Assembly: GCA_020086605.1 (NCBI GenBank)
Contig: JACBWW010000039.1
Coordinates: forward strand, 1,719,600 to 1,783,599
From: Lanius collurio
Lineage: Eukaryota > Chordata > Aves > Passeriformes > Laniidae
DNA: 64,000 bases
Reading direction: 5' to 3'
The notes below the pieces were generated by a model that saw nothing but the letters and a program-made list of their open reading frames with translations, searched no databases and was not told where the DNA came from. Made by a program: the position numbers and the translations under genes. Within the stretch, counting starts at the first letter, position 1, and every line of letters starts with the position of its first letter. Below, piece after piece: positions 39,101 through 50,975 of this stretch.

Positions 39101-41450
39101 TAGAGGGAACTTGGTGGTACTTTGAGGAAGATTGGCTTCCCTGGTGCATCCTCTGAATGTCAAATTCTTAAATCCAGGAAAAATACTGACAAAGAAAGAA
39201 CAAAGAATTTTTTTTTTTTTTTTTAGTGAGACATCAACACCTCAGAAATGGAGAGAAGAGGATAAAATTCTAAGTTAAAGTTATAAGTAGACTTCTCTCT
39301 TATGTGTTAACTCTTGGTTTTTTACTAGAAAAATATATAATGAAAGATAGAAAATGAGCTATGATTTGAAAAGTTCCTCATGCTATTAAAAATAAAGGAC
39401 AATGGCATTTATATGATCTTTAAAAGCTAAGTAATAATGACACATGAAAGGCTTGAATGAATGGAACAAGGGGTGATCTGCTGAAGTGTTTCATAGAAAT
39501 CTTTTTTCCCTAGAAGCATCACTAAATTGATTAACTTATTAGGAAAGCATACATTTTCATTGAAGGAGAAGGATTTTTTTTTATCCTTATTTCTGTCATC
39601 TATGTGTTCTGGTAGATGTCAACATGTGTTAATCAAAAGAAATTGTTTAATAGCTTGCCTACACAGAATAAAATATCTTGTTGCACTCCAGATCAACTAA
39701 CAAATGCAAATTGGGCTGGCCACCTTTAATTAGAATGACTTGGATTTTTAATTTCTCCTGTCAGGCTGCAAGGAATCTATCCTTATAGTCAAAATGTTCT
39801 CAGGGCAATAAAAAGAAATCTGAACCGTGGAAATTTAAATGAAAATTAAAGAAGTGAAATGGAATGAGCACTGCCATTTGAAATAAAGTGCTAATAAAAC
39901 ACTCAGGTATTAGCTTCTGAAGACGATTTTTATAGAAATCCCTTGCAGTGCTGGAAAGACTGGAATAATATTGTAATTGGCATCCTTGACCTGTTTTATG
40001 TGTACTGCAAGAAGTTTTTGTCTATGGCTTGAAAAGTCCATGATAAAAAAACCCTCCCAGAATTCCCTGGTCTTTAGCTTTGAAGGTCTAAAGTATGGAT
40101 TTTTGCATTATAGTATCATGAGAAATAAACCGATTTAGCCATGATACAGAGAGCATAATCATCAGGTGTTCTTTCCTGCACACTCTGGGATAATATTTTT
40201 TGCAATAACTTTGATGAGGATTCTACTTAGCAGACTGTGAAAACGTGACCTTCAAAGCTATGCTCTGTTCTAATCAGTGTACAGTGCCCTGTAACCAAAT
40301 CTAAAGCTTTGTGTGTTTGGGTGTCATTTTTCAGAATATTTTTATTGCTCATCTAGGCCTGGAAACTCTGTTAAAACCAAATCAAGCATTCATTTCTGCA
40401 AAAAGAGGCAAAAATACAGTCTTGTTAGCTGTGATAAATTCAGCAGCAGCTCTGGTATGAGGGGGGATTACCAAAGGCAAAACAAACCAAGTAATCAGGA
40501 GCTGATGTCTAATATGTGATTGAGATATTGAAAGTGCTTTGCAATTATTAGGAATTCTTTGCAGGTGGGTATAATGCAGCCTTCTCACATCTCCTAGTGT
40601 AATTACAGTGATGAGGAAAAGATTTTCAGGTCAGGTCCTTAATTTATATAATTCTGCCTTAATATTCAAGGATAATACAGCAGAAGATTAACATTCTGAG
40701 TGCTGAAAGGGTTCTTGTGCCTTGCAGTGTTTCACTGCAGGCAGCTTTATTGTGGATATGTCTAATATCTTTCTTCCTTTACAACATGGACTCTGCAGAA
40801 ATATATCTCATATTTTGCTATTTTTTTTCCCTTTGTAACTGTCCCTCTCACGGTGGCACCTTTGTCAGCTGCAAATCCTGATTTCTGCACCCTGCATGGG
40901 TGGGAGCTCACCAAAGCTGATAATGATGGGGGCACTGTTCCAGATAGCCCCTTTCTCTGCTGTGCAAGTCCCAGGGAGCTGCAAACAGGTGCCCACCCGT
41001 GTGCCACACTTGTGTTGGCATTGCAAGCCTTTCCCATTGCAGCAGAAAGTACAGGCACAAAAATGGTGATGAGTGAGACATTTCCGAAATTAAAATATAC
41101 TTTCCTCTCTGAAATAATTGTTATTGAACAAGCACAGGCTTTGTTTTACTGCTATTCATCTAAATCTGTTCCCTTTTCCTAGAAATTTACTCTGACTTGA
41201 TAAAATGTATGTTTTTTTGAGTAACAGCTGCATTAACAAACACAAAGGTTAATAGAATTTGAGCATCTTGAAATGTGATTTAATTTGGAATACTGTAGTC
41301 TGTGAATATTAACTACTAACTAATTAAATTATTCAATGACAAATCACATCAGGCAGGCACCTATGTAATATCAATTGGTGGTGTCATTATAACAATTCTT
41401 CCAAACAGTAGGATGCAGGCAAACTCTGCATTAATGTTTTGGCTCAAGGT

Positions 41451-41468
41451 GTTCATTCGTAAATGAAC
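41451..41468. repeat. Short perfect hairpin, 7-bp stem
   Basis: GTTCATT and AATGAAC flank four bases (CGTA). It closely resembles the hairpin at 43250-43267. Hairpins this small also arise by chance. Confidence 0.5.
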
Positions 41469-43249
41469 AATTCATCATGTGAAGGAAAAGGGAAACAGCT
41501 CCAGGTTTGGGTCAGATTGCCCTGGTGTTAAATGCTGCTCTTTGATGGGACATTGTCTAGACCTGTAACCAGTGGGAGTAATAGAGGGGAAGAGTGGCCA
41601 TTCCATTATTTTGGATGAATTAAACTATTGGCTGCCACTACCCACGTCTAATGTTTCTAGTGATCCATATCCATGACTTGCATTAATAAAAAAAATTTAT
41701 ATGTGAGGTGTTTGCTTCCAAACTTTAAAAATATAGCCTTTATATTCATATGTCATTTAATATAAGTACCTAGGCAATGTCTTAGAGTTATTTCTTTTTT
41801 TTTTTTTTCTATTTAAAAAATAGAGACAGGTTCTCTGAAATCAACAGGGGTCATTCTTTTGTTTTCTATTGACTTTATATTAGCTTTTATAAGAGTGCAT
41901 TACTGAGCTGCCATGAGGGATATAACTTATGCTGGCAACTATAGAATGAGATTAACAAGTGGAGGGTTATTGCACAGTGCTCCATAAGGGAAAGAGGTGC
42001 ATCCTTAGTCCCATATAACAGTAAATACCAGCATTTCTGCAGACAAGATCTGGATAATACCAAGGCGGAATTTTTTCCCCCAGCTCACAAAAATGAGGGC
42101 AACAGACTCCAGACTTGCTAATTCTGCTGCAAAGCACTATGTTTTAGGATGCATTACTGTTTGCTTGAAATATTTTGTAATTGACTCTTCAATAGAAGAA
42201 ACCTTTATTATAAAAATGTATTTTGTGTGTATATGGTTAGAGATTAGACATATAATGATTGTAAAGATCATTCCAATTCCTCCCCAGAATACACTGTGTG
42301 TGCAGAATATGATGCTTTAACATCTAACAAAGTCAAAGACATAATTTGAATGTCTCTGGATTCAATCAATACTTTGATTCTGTTCAAAATAGTAATTTTT
42401 AATGTTATTAAATTCATGTTTATTGCCAGGCTACATGACAGGAAATATACTTTGTTCATTTTAGTTTTAAAATAACGTATACTTTTGAAACAAGGCACAC
42501 AGCTGCATTCTTTGACCTTTTTATGCTTTTAATAAGCATCATCTTCTCAGTCAGTCTCTTCTGAGACACTCTCTATCCTTTTTACAGATATCAGCAGTCT
42601 TGATACGTGAAAACAAAAACCAGCCAGAAACCTCTGCAAGGCCCTGAAGGTTTGTCTTGTCCACAGGGTTTCTTAAATTTAGGAGTAGTCTGTCTCAGCT
42701 GAAAACACACAACACAGGCTACTCCACTTACAAGGTGTCTCATACCAATATCTTCAGTGCTCTAACAGAATATTGATGTTCTGTGGAGCAGGCATGCCAG
42801 GTTACCCTGACCTGCCAATATGCCACTACATCAGCATATTTGGCTTCTTTGCCTACACTCAAATGATCAAAGAGACTTTTGTTTCTTCTCCCAAGAGCCA
42901 TCTGCACAGCACAGTGGATTCAGGTTAGGTTTTCTTCACCACTTATTGCTCAGTCTTTTTGGAACAGCAATTATTTAATACCATCATAAATAAGCCTTCT
43001 CCCTCCTTAGTGCTCATTGTCCTGTCTCATCCCACTGTTTTCTGCTTTAGGTAAACACATTTAGATGCTCTTCAGAGTCTCCTCTCTACCCAGAACAATG
43101 TGGAAAGGCAGAGAAAGATTCAGCTCCTGCTTTCTCAGCTTTGTCAGTCTTGCTGTTACTAAAGCAGAGTCGTGGCAATGAGAAGCATTTCAGATCATAG
43201 CACTGACATAAACCTGGAGCTGTTTCCTTTCTGTCTCCTAAGATGGATT

Positions 43250-43267
43250 GCTCATTTGTAAATGAGC
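43250..43267. repeat. Short perfect hairpin, 8-bp stem
   Basis: GCTCATTT and AAATGAGC flank two bases (GT). Aligned to the hairpin at 41451-41468, it matches at 15 of 18 positions. Confidence 0.5.
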
Positions 43268-43774
43268 ACCTAGAGCCAAAATATGAGTCCTGACTTTGAC
43301 TACATTGCAGTGTTCAGAAAACTTTCCTACTTTCCAATTCACTGCAAATTTGATAAATCCTACAGTGTTTACTGACAGGTTAATAAAGCCTTTCTAGTCA
43401 GCAAGGCTACAGTTTACAGAATTGCACAGAATCACTGGAGAAACTGTACCTTTCCTCATTCTGCTGTGTTCCTCTTCAAATTGTTATCAGAATTTCATGC
43501 AAAAATCAAAACTGATGGAACACCAGGCACCCACTATGTTTTCTGATTTGTTCTCAGATTTTCCTTTAGTATTTAACATTGCTGGCTTTTCTGGACTCAT
43601 AATTTTTGAAAGACCTTTCTAAAATTACTCACATTTTCCTCCTGGTAAAAAAAAAATTCAAATCCTCTATTTTAAATGCTGGAGTTATTATATTTGATTG
43701 CAGCAATCAAAATTGCATTTCATCTGATCCCAGATAATTTGAATCACCTGGAAATGTTTTATCTCCCTGTTCAT

Positions 43775-43880
43775 GCTCTTTTCCTAGTCATTCATAAGTG
43801 TGTTGAACAGCATGTGCTTACTAAGTGGATGCCACTGGGCCTCTGTGACTGCCATCCTCAGCTGTGAATGCTGGCTCCTT
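43775..43880 (-). mobile_element. Possible very old CR1 or related LINE, reverse transcriptase fragment
   Basis: On the minus strand one frame reads LFNTLMND, which resembles the conserved LFNI.INDL block before the catalytic motif of CR1-group reverse transcriptases. The plus-strand wording around TCATTCATAAGTGTGTTGAA and the following 60 bases also parallels antisense CR1 copies. Substitutions are many and a stop follows directly, so this would be an ancient insertion. The match is by eye and partial; it could be coincidental. Confidence 0.4.
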
Positions 43881-45804
43881 TTTTTTATACATGTTTCTTA
43901 CTTTTCAATGAATTACTGATCTGGGAGAGAACTGTTATCTTTCACTGTGTGACGGCTTTCCTTTTTCAAGGATACTGTCACAAGCTCTTTTAAAAACCCA
44001 AGGACAGTGAACTGACCACACCACAGCCACCCAACTGCTTGACTCCTTCAAAAAACTGTAAGAAGTTTGAAGGAAATATCTGCCACCTAGAGAAGCTGCA
44101 GAATTTTTTCACTACTGGTTATCCAAACATCTGCTGTTCTAGTTTTCATTCTGATTTTCAGCTATTTACCTGAAAGTCACAATTGCTTACCTGTAGTTTC
44201 CTTCCTACCTGGTAGAGTCGCTCTCAAAGGCTGAGGTTGCATTTATTGCTTTCCATTCCTCCTGTGCTGATAAGGGCTTGAGTGACAGGTTTTATGACAC
44301 TACATGTTTTGCTTCCTATTTATGCATGGTCAACTTTTCTGTAAGGACTTGAGTGTACAGGAGAGTACAAAACAGCTGCTTAAAAGCTGTGTTTTATTCA
44401 CCTTCTTCACTGAGATAAGAGATGCTAATTTTTCATTGCAGTGTAAATCAAATGCATTATTCAGCCAATGTGACCTTGTCAACAGATCCTGAATATCTTC
44501 CAGTCCTTGTGATTTTGTTTAGTACAAATGGATCACATTCAGTATTAGCTGGAAGAAGACCAAATGTAGATGCTGACTTACTGGTTATTAAAAAATGAAC
44601 AATTTATTAGATATCAATAGAGTATTTATCTATCACTGTGTTCACAACAGATAACTTAAAAAAAATAATTGATGCAAGGGGAAGGTCATCTTTTATTCTT
44701 TATTTTCATCTAATGTTATAAAAAAAAAGGATAAGAGGTCTTTATCATTCCATTAACATTTTTTTCAGAGTAAGCAACTGTCCACAGGGGCCTCCACTTT
44801 TATTTTACAACACACATCTTGTCAGAAGAAATAAGTTGCATGAATTTTACTAGAAGCACCATTCTCTTTATCAGAAATTTCTTGTTTATCTGGGAATAAT
44901 TCTCAGTTCATTTTAAGCTGCTCTCACATGACCCATGTTGGCTAAGTGATTTGGAACCCAGAGGAATTTCAGGGCATTTATTTGTTGCTTCTAAGTCACA
45001 ACTGTTTGCCTTTTAAATTCTATGCACATTAGTGATTGTTAGCTTGTTTTATTTACCCTCACACTGTACTGACCCATCCATTAAAAATCCACTGCAAGAG
45101 ATTGAGAGAATTTTTTCTCCCTTTTTTTTTTTTTTTTTATCAGCCAGGTCAAGGTACTGTTGAAATGACTCAACCATTTTCCTGGAGAGAAATAAGGCTA
45201 TGCTAAAATGAGTTTGCTTTCTTTATTTAAAAAGGAAAACTGGGTATATGGAACATCAGTGTACTTTGTCAGTGGAACACCTCATGTAGCCAGAACCACA
45301 GCAGAAGTGGCAGCAGAAAAACTCAGCCTGAGCTTTCTTGTCTCTGTGGCAGGATGCTAACCCTTCTCACTAAGTTCATACCCCAGTTATTTGACATCTT
45401 GCATTATTTCTTTAATCATGGGGCTAAGTGTTGTGCATTTATTTCTAGCAAGGCTGAGCTAATGAGGAAACAGAACAAGTCTTTTACTTGGTGTGACTTG
45501 GCTACGTCTTTTGCTGGAAAGACAACACTTTTTAAATTCTGTTGAATCACACCTAATTTAAGAGAAATCAGAATAACCTGTCTCTAAAACTGCCTGGTGC
45601 CAGGAAGTATTTTTGATGTCAGTATTAAATATACACAATAGACAGTATTTTTAGTAAGTGCCTACTGTACTGTTTAGGATCACAGTGAAGGTGCCAAATC
45701 TGGAACGCTTCAAATTGGGCTCGATTATAGTCTCAGTTTCTGGAAATTTCTTGGACTTTAAAATCTGCCTATTCTACTCCTTCAATATGCTAGAAATAGG
45801 TTTC
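43881..45804. other. Non-coding, no gene recognised
   Basis: AT-rich, with a 17-base T run at 45122-45138. Short frames without recognisable domains. Part of 43881-44100 could be further decayed LINE sequence, but I cannot show it. Confidence 0.5.
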
Positions 45805-46215
45805 AGTGCATTCCTGCAGGAGACCTGCATGGATGAGCAAGGAGCTTCTGGCGAAACTCAAACTGAAGAACAATGTTTACAGAATGTGGAGAGAAAGGAG
45901 AGGCCGCTTGGCAGGAATGTGGGAATGTTTTCAGAGAACACAGGGATGCACAGAGGAAGGCTAAAGTCCACTTGGAATTAAATCTGCAAAAGATGTCAGG
46001 GACAGCAAGAAGAGTTTCTTCAAGTTTCCCAGTAGCAAAAGGAGGATTAAGGAAAGTGGGCTCAGTGCTGACTGAGGTGGGTGTCCTACAAAGACACAGA
46101 GAGGGTGCAGTTACTGAATGTCTTCTTTGCTCACTCTTTAGGGCTAAAGGCAGCCCTCAGGAATCCCAGAGCATGCAGGCAAGGGAGAAAGTCTGGAGAA
46201 GGGATTGGGTTAGAG
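45805..46215 (+). mobile_element. CR1 LINE ORF2 fragment, between endonuclease and reverse transcriptase
   Basis: The plus strand matches the CR1 ORF2 linker between the endonuclease and reverse transcriptase domains. Landmarks are TGGATGAGCAAGGAGCTTCT at about 45830 (read W-M-S-K-E-L-L in one frame), GAATTAAATCTGCAAAAGA at about 45975, the following segment reading as aspartate-rich or serine-rich pieces with KKSF-like wording, and a stretch at 46105-46140 reading LLNVFFAHS, similar to the CR1 block before the polymerase domain. Reaching all of these needs at least two frame changes (frames starting near 45658, 45873 and 46081), so the copy is broken. It includes neither the catalytic motif nor the 3' UTR. 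Because CR1 insertions normally keep the 3' end, a later deletion or rearrangement is likely. Confidence 0.85.
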
Positions 46216-46500
46216 ATCAAACAGTGTAGAGAGGAAATTTTAAACTTTCATTTAGAAAACAAATGTAAACAAAGCCCTTTCCTGCAAAAGCATCCCTGCA
46301 TAAGCACAGGAAAGGAAAGCTGTTGCAATTTACTGTTGAGAATACTCAGACAACACTGGGTCCAGCTGACAGCAACTGAGAGGAGCTGACCCTTGTTTCT
46401 GGATGCAGCAATGGAAATAGAAATCATATTCCTTATGGATGGTGTGAATTTGGTAGCTCTGAAAACTGACATAGGGTCTTCAATGGGTTCTTCTGACTTG

Positions 46501-46560
46501 TTTTTTGGTTTTTTTTTTTGTTTTTTTTTTTTTTTTTTGTTTTTTTTTTTTTTTTTGTTT
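46501..46560. repeat. T-rich tract with regularly spaced G
   Basis: Sixty bases that are T apart from G at 46507, 46508, 46520, 46539 and 46557. The last three G lie 19 and 18 bases apart, which gives the appearance of a T(17-18)G repeat unit. It could be an expanded homopolymer with substitutions or a true minisatellite. Long T runs are error-prone in sequencing, so the exact length is uncertain. Confidence 0.85.
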
Positions 46561-49320
46561 CTCGTGGTTCAATTAATAAAGAAAAACTTAAGGTGTGATA
46601 ATTAAAAATTCATCCATAAGGTTTTCCCCTAAAGATATACACATGAATTTGGTGCTAGAGCTGGATGCATGACAACTGCCAGGTCTGGTCCACATGCACA
46701 AGGTTATAGAACTGATGGGAAAATGCAGCAGCTCTGGCCCTTTGCAGTGGTGTTTCAGTGCATGTTGGTTTGCACACCTGGGACACCATAATTAGTAGTC
46801 ATTAGTATTTCTGTAGTATGAATATCATGGCTTTTTGCTGCATGGAACTCATCCCAGCATATTATCTGCTGATTCCAACCTGACTTATGCCATTTTTGCA
46901 GCAGTGACATTGACTGTTTGTTGTGCTTAAATAACATAGCTTGTTACTCTGTGGTTCCCTTGGCTCATTCCTGCTGACCTCAATGTTTCAGTTGATATTA
47001 CTGCCTGTAGCATTCTGGCACAACCTACTGGAGTCAGTGATTTTTTGTTTCTATTTTCTACAGCCTACTCAGTAACCAATCCACTGCCATTGCACTTATA
47101 TTAATGACCCTCTATTAAATCATGAGGGTGTCATGCTCTGTAATTCTTATCAGACCTAGCTCTGGAAGTCATCACCTTTCTGTATTTGTAGCTTAGGAAG
47201 GCTCTGTGGCACAAATGTTTGGAGGCTGAGCAAATATTCTGAGACAGAATCACGCTGTTGACTTGTTCCTATGATCCCTTGGATATCTGTGGCCATTCGA
47301 GGGAGGGCATGCAAGGAAATGGTGATATTTGTTCTGATAATTAAGGCTATTTTATATTTTCAACCAGTGATTCTTATTACTTTTAGGCAGAGACTGTAGA
47401 GATACATAGTCTTCATGCTTACAAATATCTTTTTTCTCCATGCATTCCTTCAATTCTTGTTAATAAGAGGATTCAGTCTATAACTGTGCCATTTGAGTGA
47501 TAGCAATATCCCCCTGAGCCCCCAGATATAAAATGCTAAGGTAGGTAATGTCAACTAAACATGGTTGAGATTTGCTGTACTAGAGTCAGCTTGAGTACTT
47601 CTTTTTAACTAATTTCTTTTTTTAACATACCAGCTAGCGTGAAGGGAAAATAACTAAATAACACAGTTCTTAATTGGCTGTAAATAGATAGAAATATGTG
47701 TTAACATATGGTGGCTGTTAATGGTGGTTTACTTTGTATAAAGTAATTCTATCATCTGTTTGTCCAAATGATCTCACCACAGCAGCATGGCAACATTTAG
47801 TGTAGTACATTTAGTTTCCCTCCTTGTTTCTTACATGATAACTCAAGTTGAATGTTAACCAACTCCATTTTCCGTGGCTTGGCAGCAAATCTGATCTTTG
47901 ATCATATATCTCATTTGTATCACACTTTTCTTTCAGTAATTTAGTGCAGTTTAGTTTAAATGTGCAAAATAAACATGGTTTGCTGGCTACTAAACCAAAA
48001 CAAATATATTTTTCCCACTTAACAACCTTCTCATTTGCAGTTAGCCTTGTGCATAGCAAAACAGAGACTGCAGAGCATATGTGAGGACTCAGTACTGCTG
48101 GCAGAAGGAAAGCTTTTTAAATGTGAAGGACACCCACTGGGCAGTTCAGAATCTGGGGCAAAACTTGCTATTTCACTCGCTCATTCCCCATATTTACAAA
48201 TCTTTTATCTTAAAATCAGTAGCATTTATTCCAAAGCAATTCTGTAGCTGGCTGGTTTTGGAAGGTAGGCCAAGTGTTTCCAAATTTTCAGCCTTAAGAA
48301 AACAGTTGACACTTGATAATGGATAGCAGCAAATTGTGCAGTACAAACAGGAAAAGCTGTGAATGGTCACTTGCCTTCAAAGGATGAGTTAATTCACTTA
48401 CAGGTTTGTGCTGTTCCTCTCCACCACTCTGAATTTTGCAGACTGAAGTGAATCTTAAGCCTTGACAAAACCAGGTGTATGCAAGCACAGTCTTGAAAGA
48501 TTTTAATTCATTAACAAAGACATTTCACTCTACAAATGTGCCATAAGTCTCCTTTGTCAACTTATATAAAGCTTATTTGAATTATCCTCTTAGTACAAAT
48601 TAGGGAAGGTTACAGCCTTTATATGGATTATTTTATCTGCAAGCACCACCACTGTGCAATTCCCTCAGACTGTGCATGAAGCAGAGCCACAGCTACCTGG
48701 AGGTCAGGGAAGAGTAAGGGCATTTTTAACTCCACACTAGGAAGGTTCCTTCTTAAAAATGTCCAAAAAATTCATGTTCAGCTGTAAACTACCCATCATC
48801 CAAACAGGGCCTGGTGGTGCCCCTGCCATTAACTCTGAATAGCTCCTTTGTGAGTGGCTTTTTGAGCCCCAGGTAGATACTCAAGAGTGGCTCTGACCTG
48901 CAGGATGTGAGCAGGTTCTGCTGAAAGAACTGGGGCACAGCCTGGCACTCAGCATTTGGTCAGTGGAAAGCATGGCTTAATATTAAAAAAAGAATGTTTT
49001 TAGTGTTCCCAGAGCTCTGCTGATTATTCACATCTCATGAACTCAACAAGCTGTAAATAGCAGGCAATCATGCATTATTTCTGAGTGGTCTCCCTGCAGT
49101 TCTGCTTAGTCCTATAATACACACAGTTAATATAGAAACTTGTGAATCATTCCCAGGGAAGCATTATCATTCTCTGTACACACCTGGATTAAACCTTTTC
49201 TTACATGCTTTTACAGATGCATTCTTTGTTTTTTAATGTAAACCAGATAATAAATCCTCATCAAATACCATAGATTGTTGACACCTCTATAAATTAAATC
49301 CATTTGATTTCCTGAGTTGT
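46561..49320. other. Non-coding, no gene recognised
   Basis: AT-rich single-copy sequence. The frames at 47811-48059 (minus) and 48035-48326 (plus) are short and unremarkable. No mobile element is recognised. Confidence 0.55.
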
Positions 49321-49593
49321 CAGATACAGCAAAGGAAATATTTTCTTTTTGTTATTTACTATTTTGCTTTAAAATATGGGTGTTCCTGTACCAAATGCCA
49401 TCCCAAATACCATTCAGATACAGCAAAGGAAATATTTTCTTTTTGTTATTTACTATTTTGCTTTAAAATACGGGTGTTCCTGTACCAATTGCCATCCCAA
49501 ATACCATTCAGATACAGCAAGGGAAATAGTTTCTTTTTGTTATTTACTATTTTACTTTAAAATATGGGCGTTCCTGTACCAAATACCATCCCA
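49321..49593 (+). repeat. Minisatellite, 94-bp unit, 2.9 copies
   Basis: Units begin at 49321, 49415 and 49509, each with CAGATACAGCAA. The period is 94 bases without indels, and the third unit stops after 85 bases. Units 1 and 2 differ at two positions; unit 3 has five or six changes of its own. The 94-base period is not a multiple of three, so an open frame crossing it (49376-49702) reads each unit in a different frame and is not evidence of coding. The high similarity suggests recent tandem duplication, and copy number may vary between individuals. Confidence 0.97.
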
Positions 49594-49724
49594 CCTGTGG
49601 GAGATGCACTCAGAAGTTGAAGGAAGTTCCCTAGATATGTTTAGTGAGATGCTAGAGTCTTGTTATGCTGTAAAGGTTTCCAGACCTCTCACCAGATTTT
49701 AAACTCAAGTTTTCTATTATTTCT

Positions 49725-49764
49725 CTCTTATTATTACATCTATTATTCTCTTATTATTACATCT
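49725..49764. repeat. 17-bp direct repeat, 23-bp period
   Basis: The segment CTCTTATTATTACATCT occurs exactly at 49725-49741 and 49748-49764. It lies about 130 bases after the 94-bp minisatellite. Confidence 0.85.
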
Positions 49765-50819
49765 CTTATTGATGTATATGGCTGATTCTTCTCCCCATTT
49801 TCATGATGCATTTGTCTTCTCCTTGTAGCAGTGTTGGTCAAGGGGTCTTGGAGGCTGTAAGGGTCAGGAACAACCACTTTATTATCTTCTGTAACACTAG
49901 AAGGGCCTAGAGGTTTATCTGTCTTGCTCTGCCAGCTTCTGGTTATGATGGCTAAAAGAGGCCTAAATAATTAAAGCTAATATCCTGAATTCTCTCTTTA
50001 TTACCTGTAACCACAATTTAACCTTTTTTTCCCCTATAAAGATGGAAAAACATAAAACCAGTGGAAAGTTAAATTCAGAGCACAGTGAAACAGTGAGTTC
50101 TCAGCACCTTGATACTGCACTGTCACCACTGTTTTCTATATCTGAAAGCATTTAAATTGTCCCACACTGCATTTCAGTGCATTTTATAATATCTTAGTCT
50201 AAAATGATTCTTTATAAGAACATATTCTCTTACTGAGGAAAAAAAAGAAAAATTCATAAATTCATCATGAATACTAATTCATATTTTATGAGAACTGAGA
50301 AAAAAAAATATAAAAATTCTAGAACACATTTTCCTTGACTTTCATAGTATTTATATTTTCAAACAGTGTCTTCCAGGTTATGTAAATATTGAGCATGGGA
50401 TTTTATATGTAAAGAGCCAGAAAATTAAGATTTTTTTTCTGACAAGTTAAACATAAAAACAATAATTTAACATGGTGTATTAGGAGCAACATGGTTCAAT
50501 ATTCCTAAATAATTCCTGAAAAAGATGATAAATAGGAAGGCAGCAAAATTGGCAGAGACTACAGGTAAATGGGTCAGTCATCACAAAGGAAGACTGATTT
50601 ATGTGTGAGGGATGGAAAGATGTTCACACTGGTTTTCTGGTTTAAACATCAATTATGTGGGGAAGTGCTTCCAGACTCAATGGCCTCATGGTCTTTTTGA
50701 TACTGGAGGCTGATGGATGAGCTGCACCAGGACTGTGACAGCAATCCAGACTCACCACCAGTGCATGCAAAGCATTGGAACATCTATGAAAGTGCAAAGG
50801 ACTTAGAATTAACTAATCA
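49765..50819. other. Non-coding, no gene recognised
   Basis: AT-rich. The last part, from about 50540, may belong to the old LINE copy that follows, but I could not place it in the element. Confidence 0.45.
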
Positions 50820-50975
50820 GTTCAGGAAAGAGATTTGGATGTTGTTACAGACAGCTTAATGAAGACTTTAGTGATGGCCAGGAGTCCAAAAAGACATCAA
50901 GAATCATAAGGAATAGGATGGGGAATAACATGTAAAACACTATAATTAGACTTGATAGGGAAATGTTCCCTCAGC
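50820..50975 (+). mobile_element. Old CR1-group LINE fragment, C-terminal reverse transcriptase region
   Basis: At 50822-50865 one frame reads QERDLDVVTDSLMK, which parallels the conserved EKDLGVLVDE.L block of CR1-group proteins. Downstream, 50880-50930 in another frame reads SKKTSRIIRNRMGN, similar to the usual KKANRILGIIRKGM.N block. The DNA wording resembles the older amniote CR1 lineages more than the young bird subfamilies. Frame changes and many substitutions show a long-dead copy. The boundaries are approximate, and the call rests on protein-level wording recognised by eye. Confidence 0.62.

Larger units (their letters stand above)
33113..43774. other. Non-coding, over 10 kb without a recognised gene or element
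   Basis: AT-rich sequence with T runs at 39208-39224 and 41795-41808, a TTTG-rich run near 38961-38980 and a TA-rich patch near 36598-36625. A GC-richer patch at about 40850-41060 has open frames on both strands but no domain I recognise. Two similar short hairpins (41451-41468 and 43250-43267) are described separately. I recognise no mobile element. Confidence 0.5.

Noticed and set aside
40762..41182. Overlapping 98- and 109-codon frames in a GC-richer patch
   Set aside because: Neither strand shows a recognisable protein or a convincing exon border.
49376..49702. Open frame across the 94-bp minisatellite that looks like a repetitive protein
   Set aside because: The period is not a multiple of three, so each unit is read in a different frame; the frame is a by-product of the repeat.
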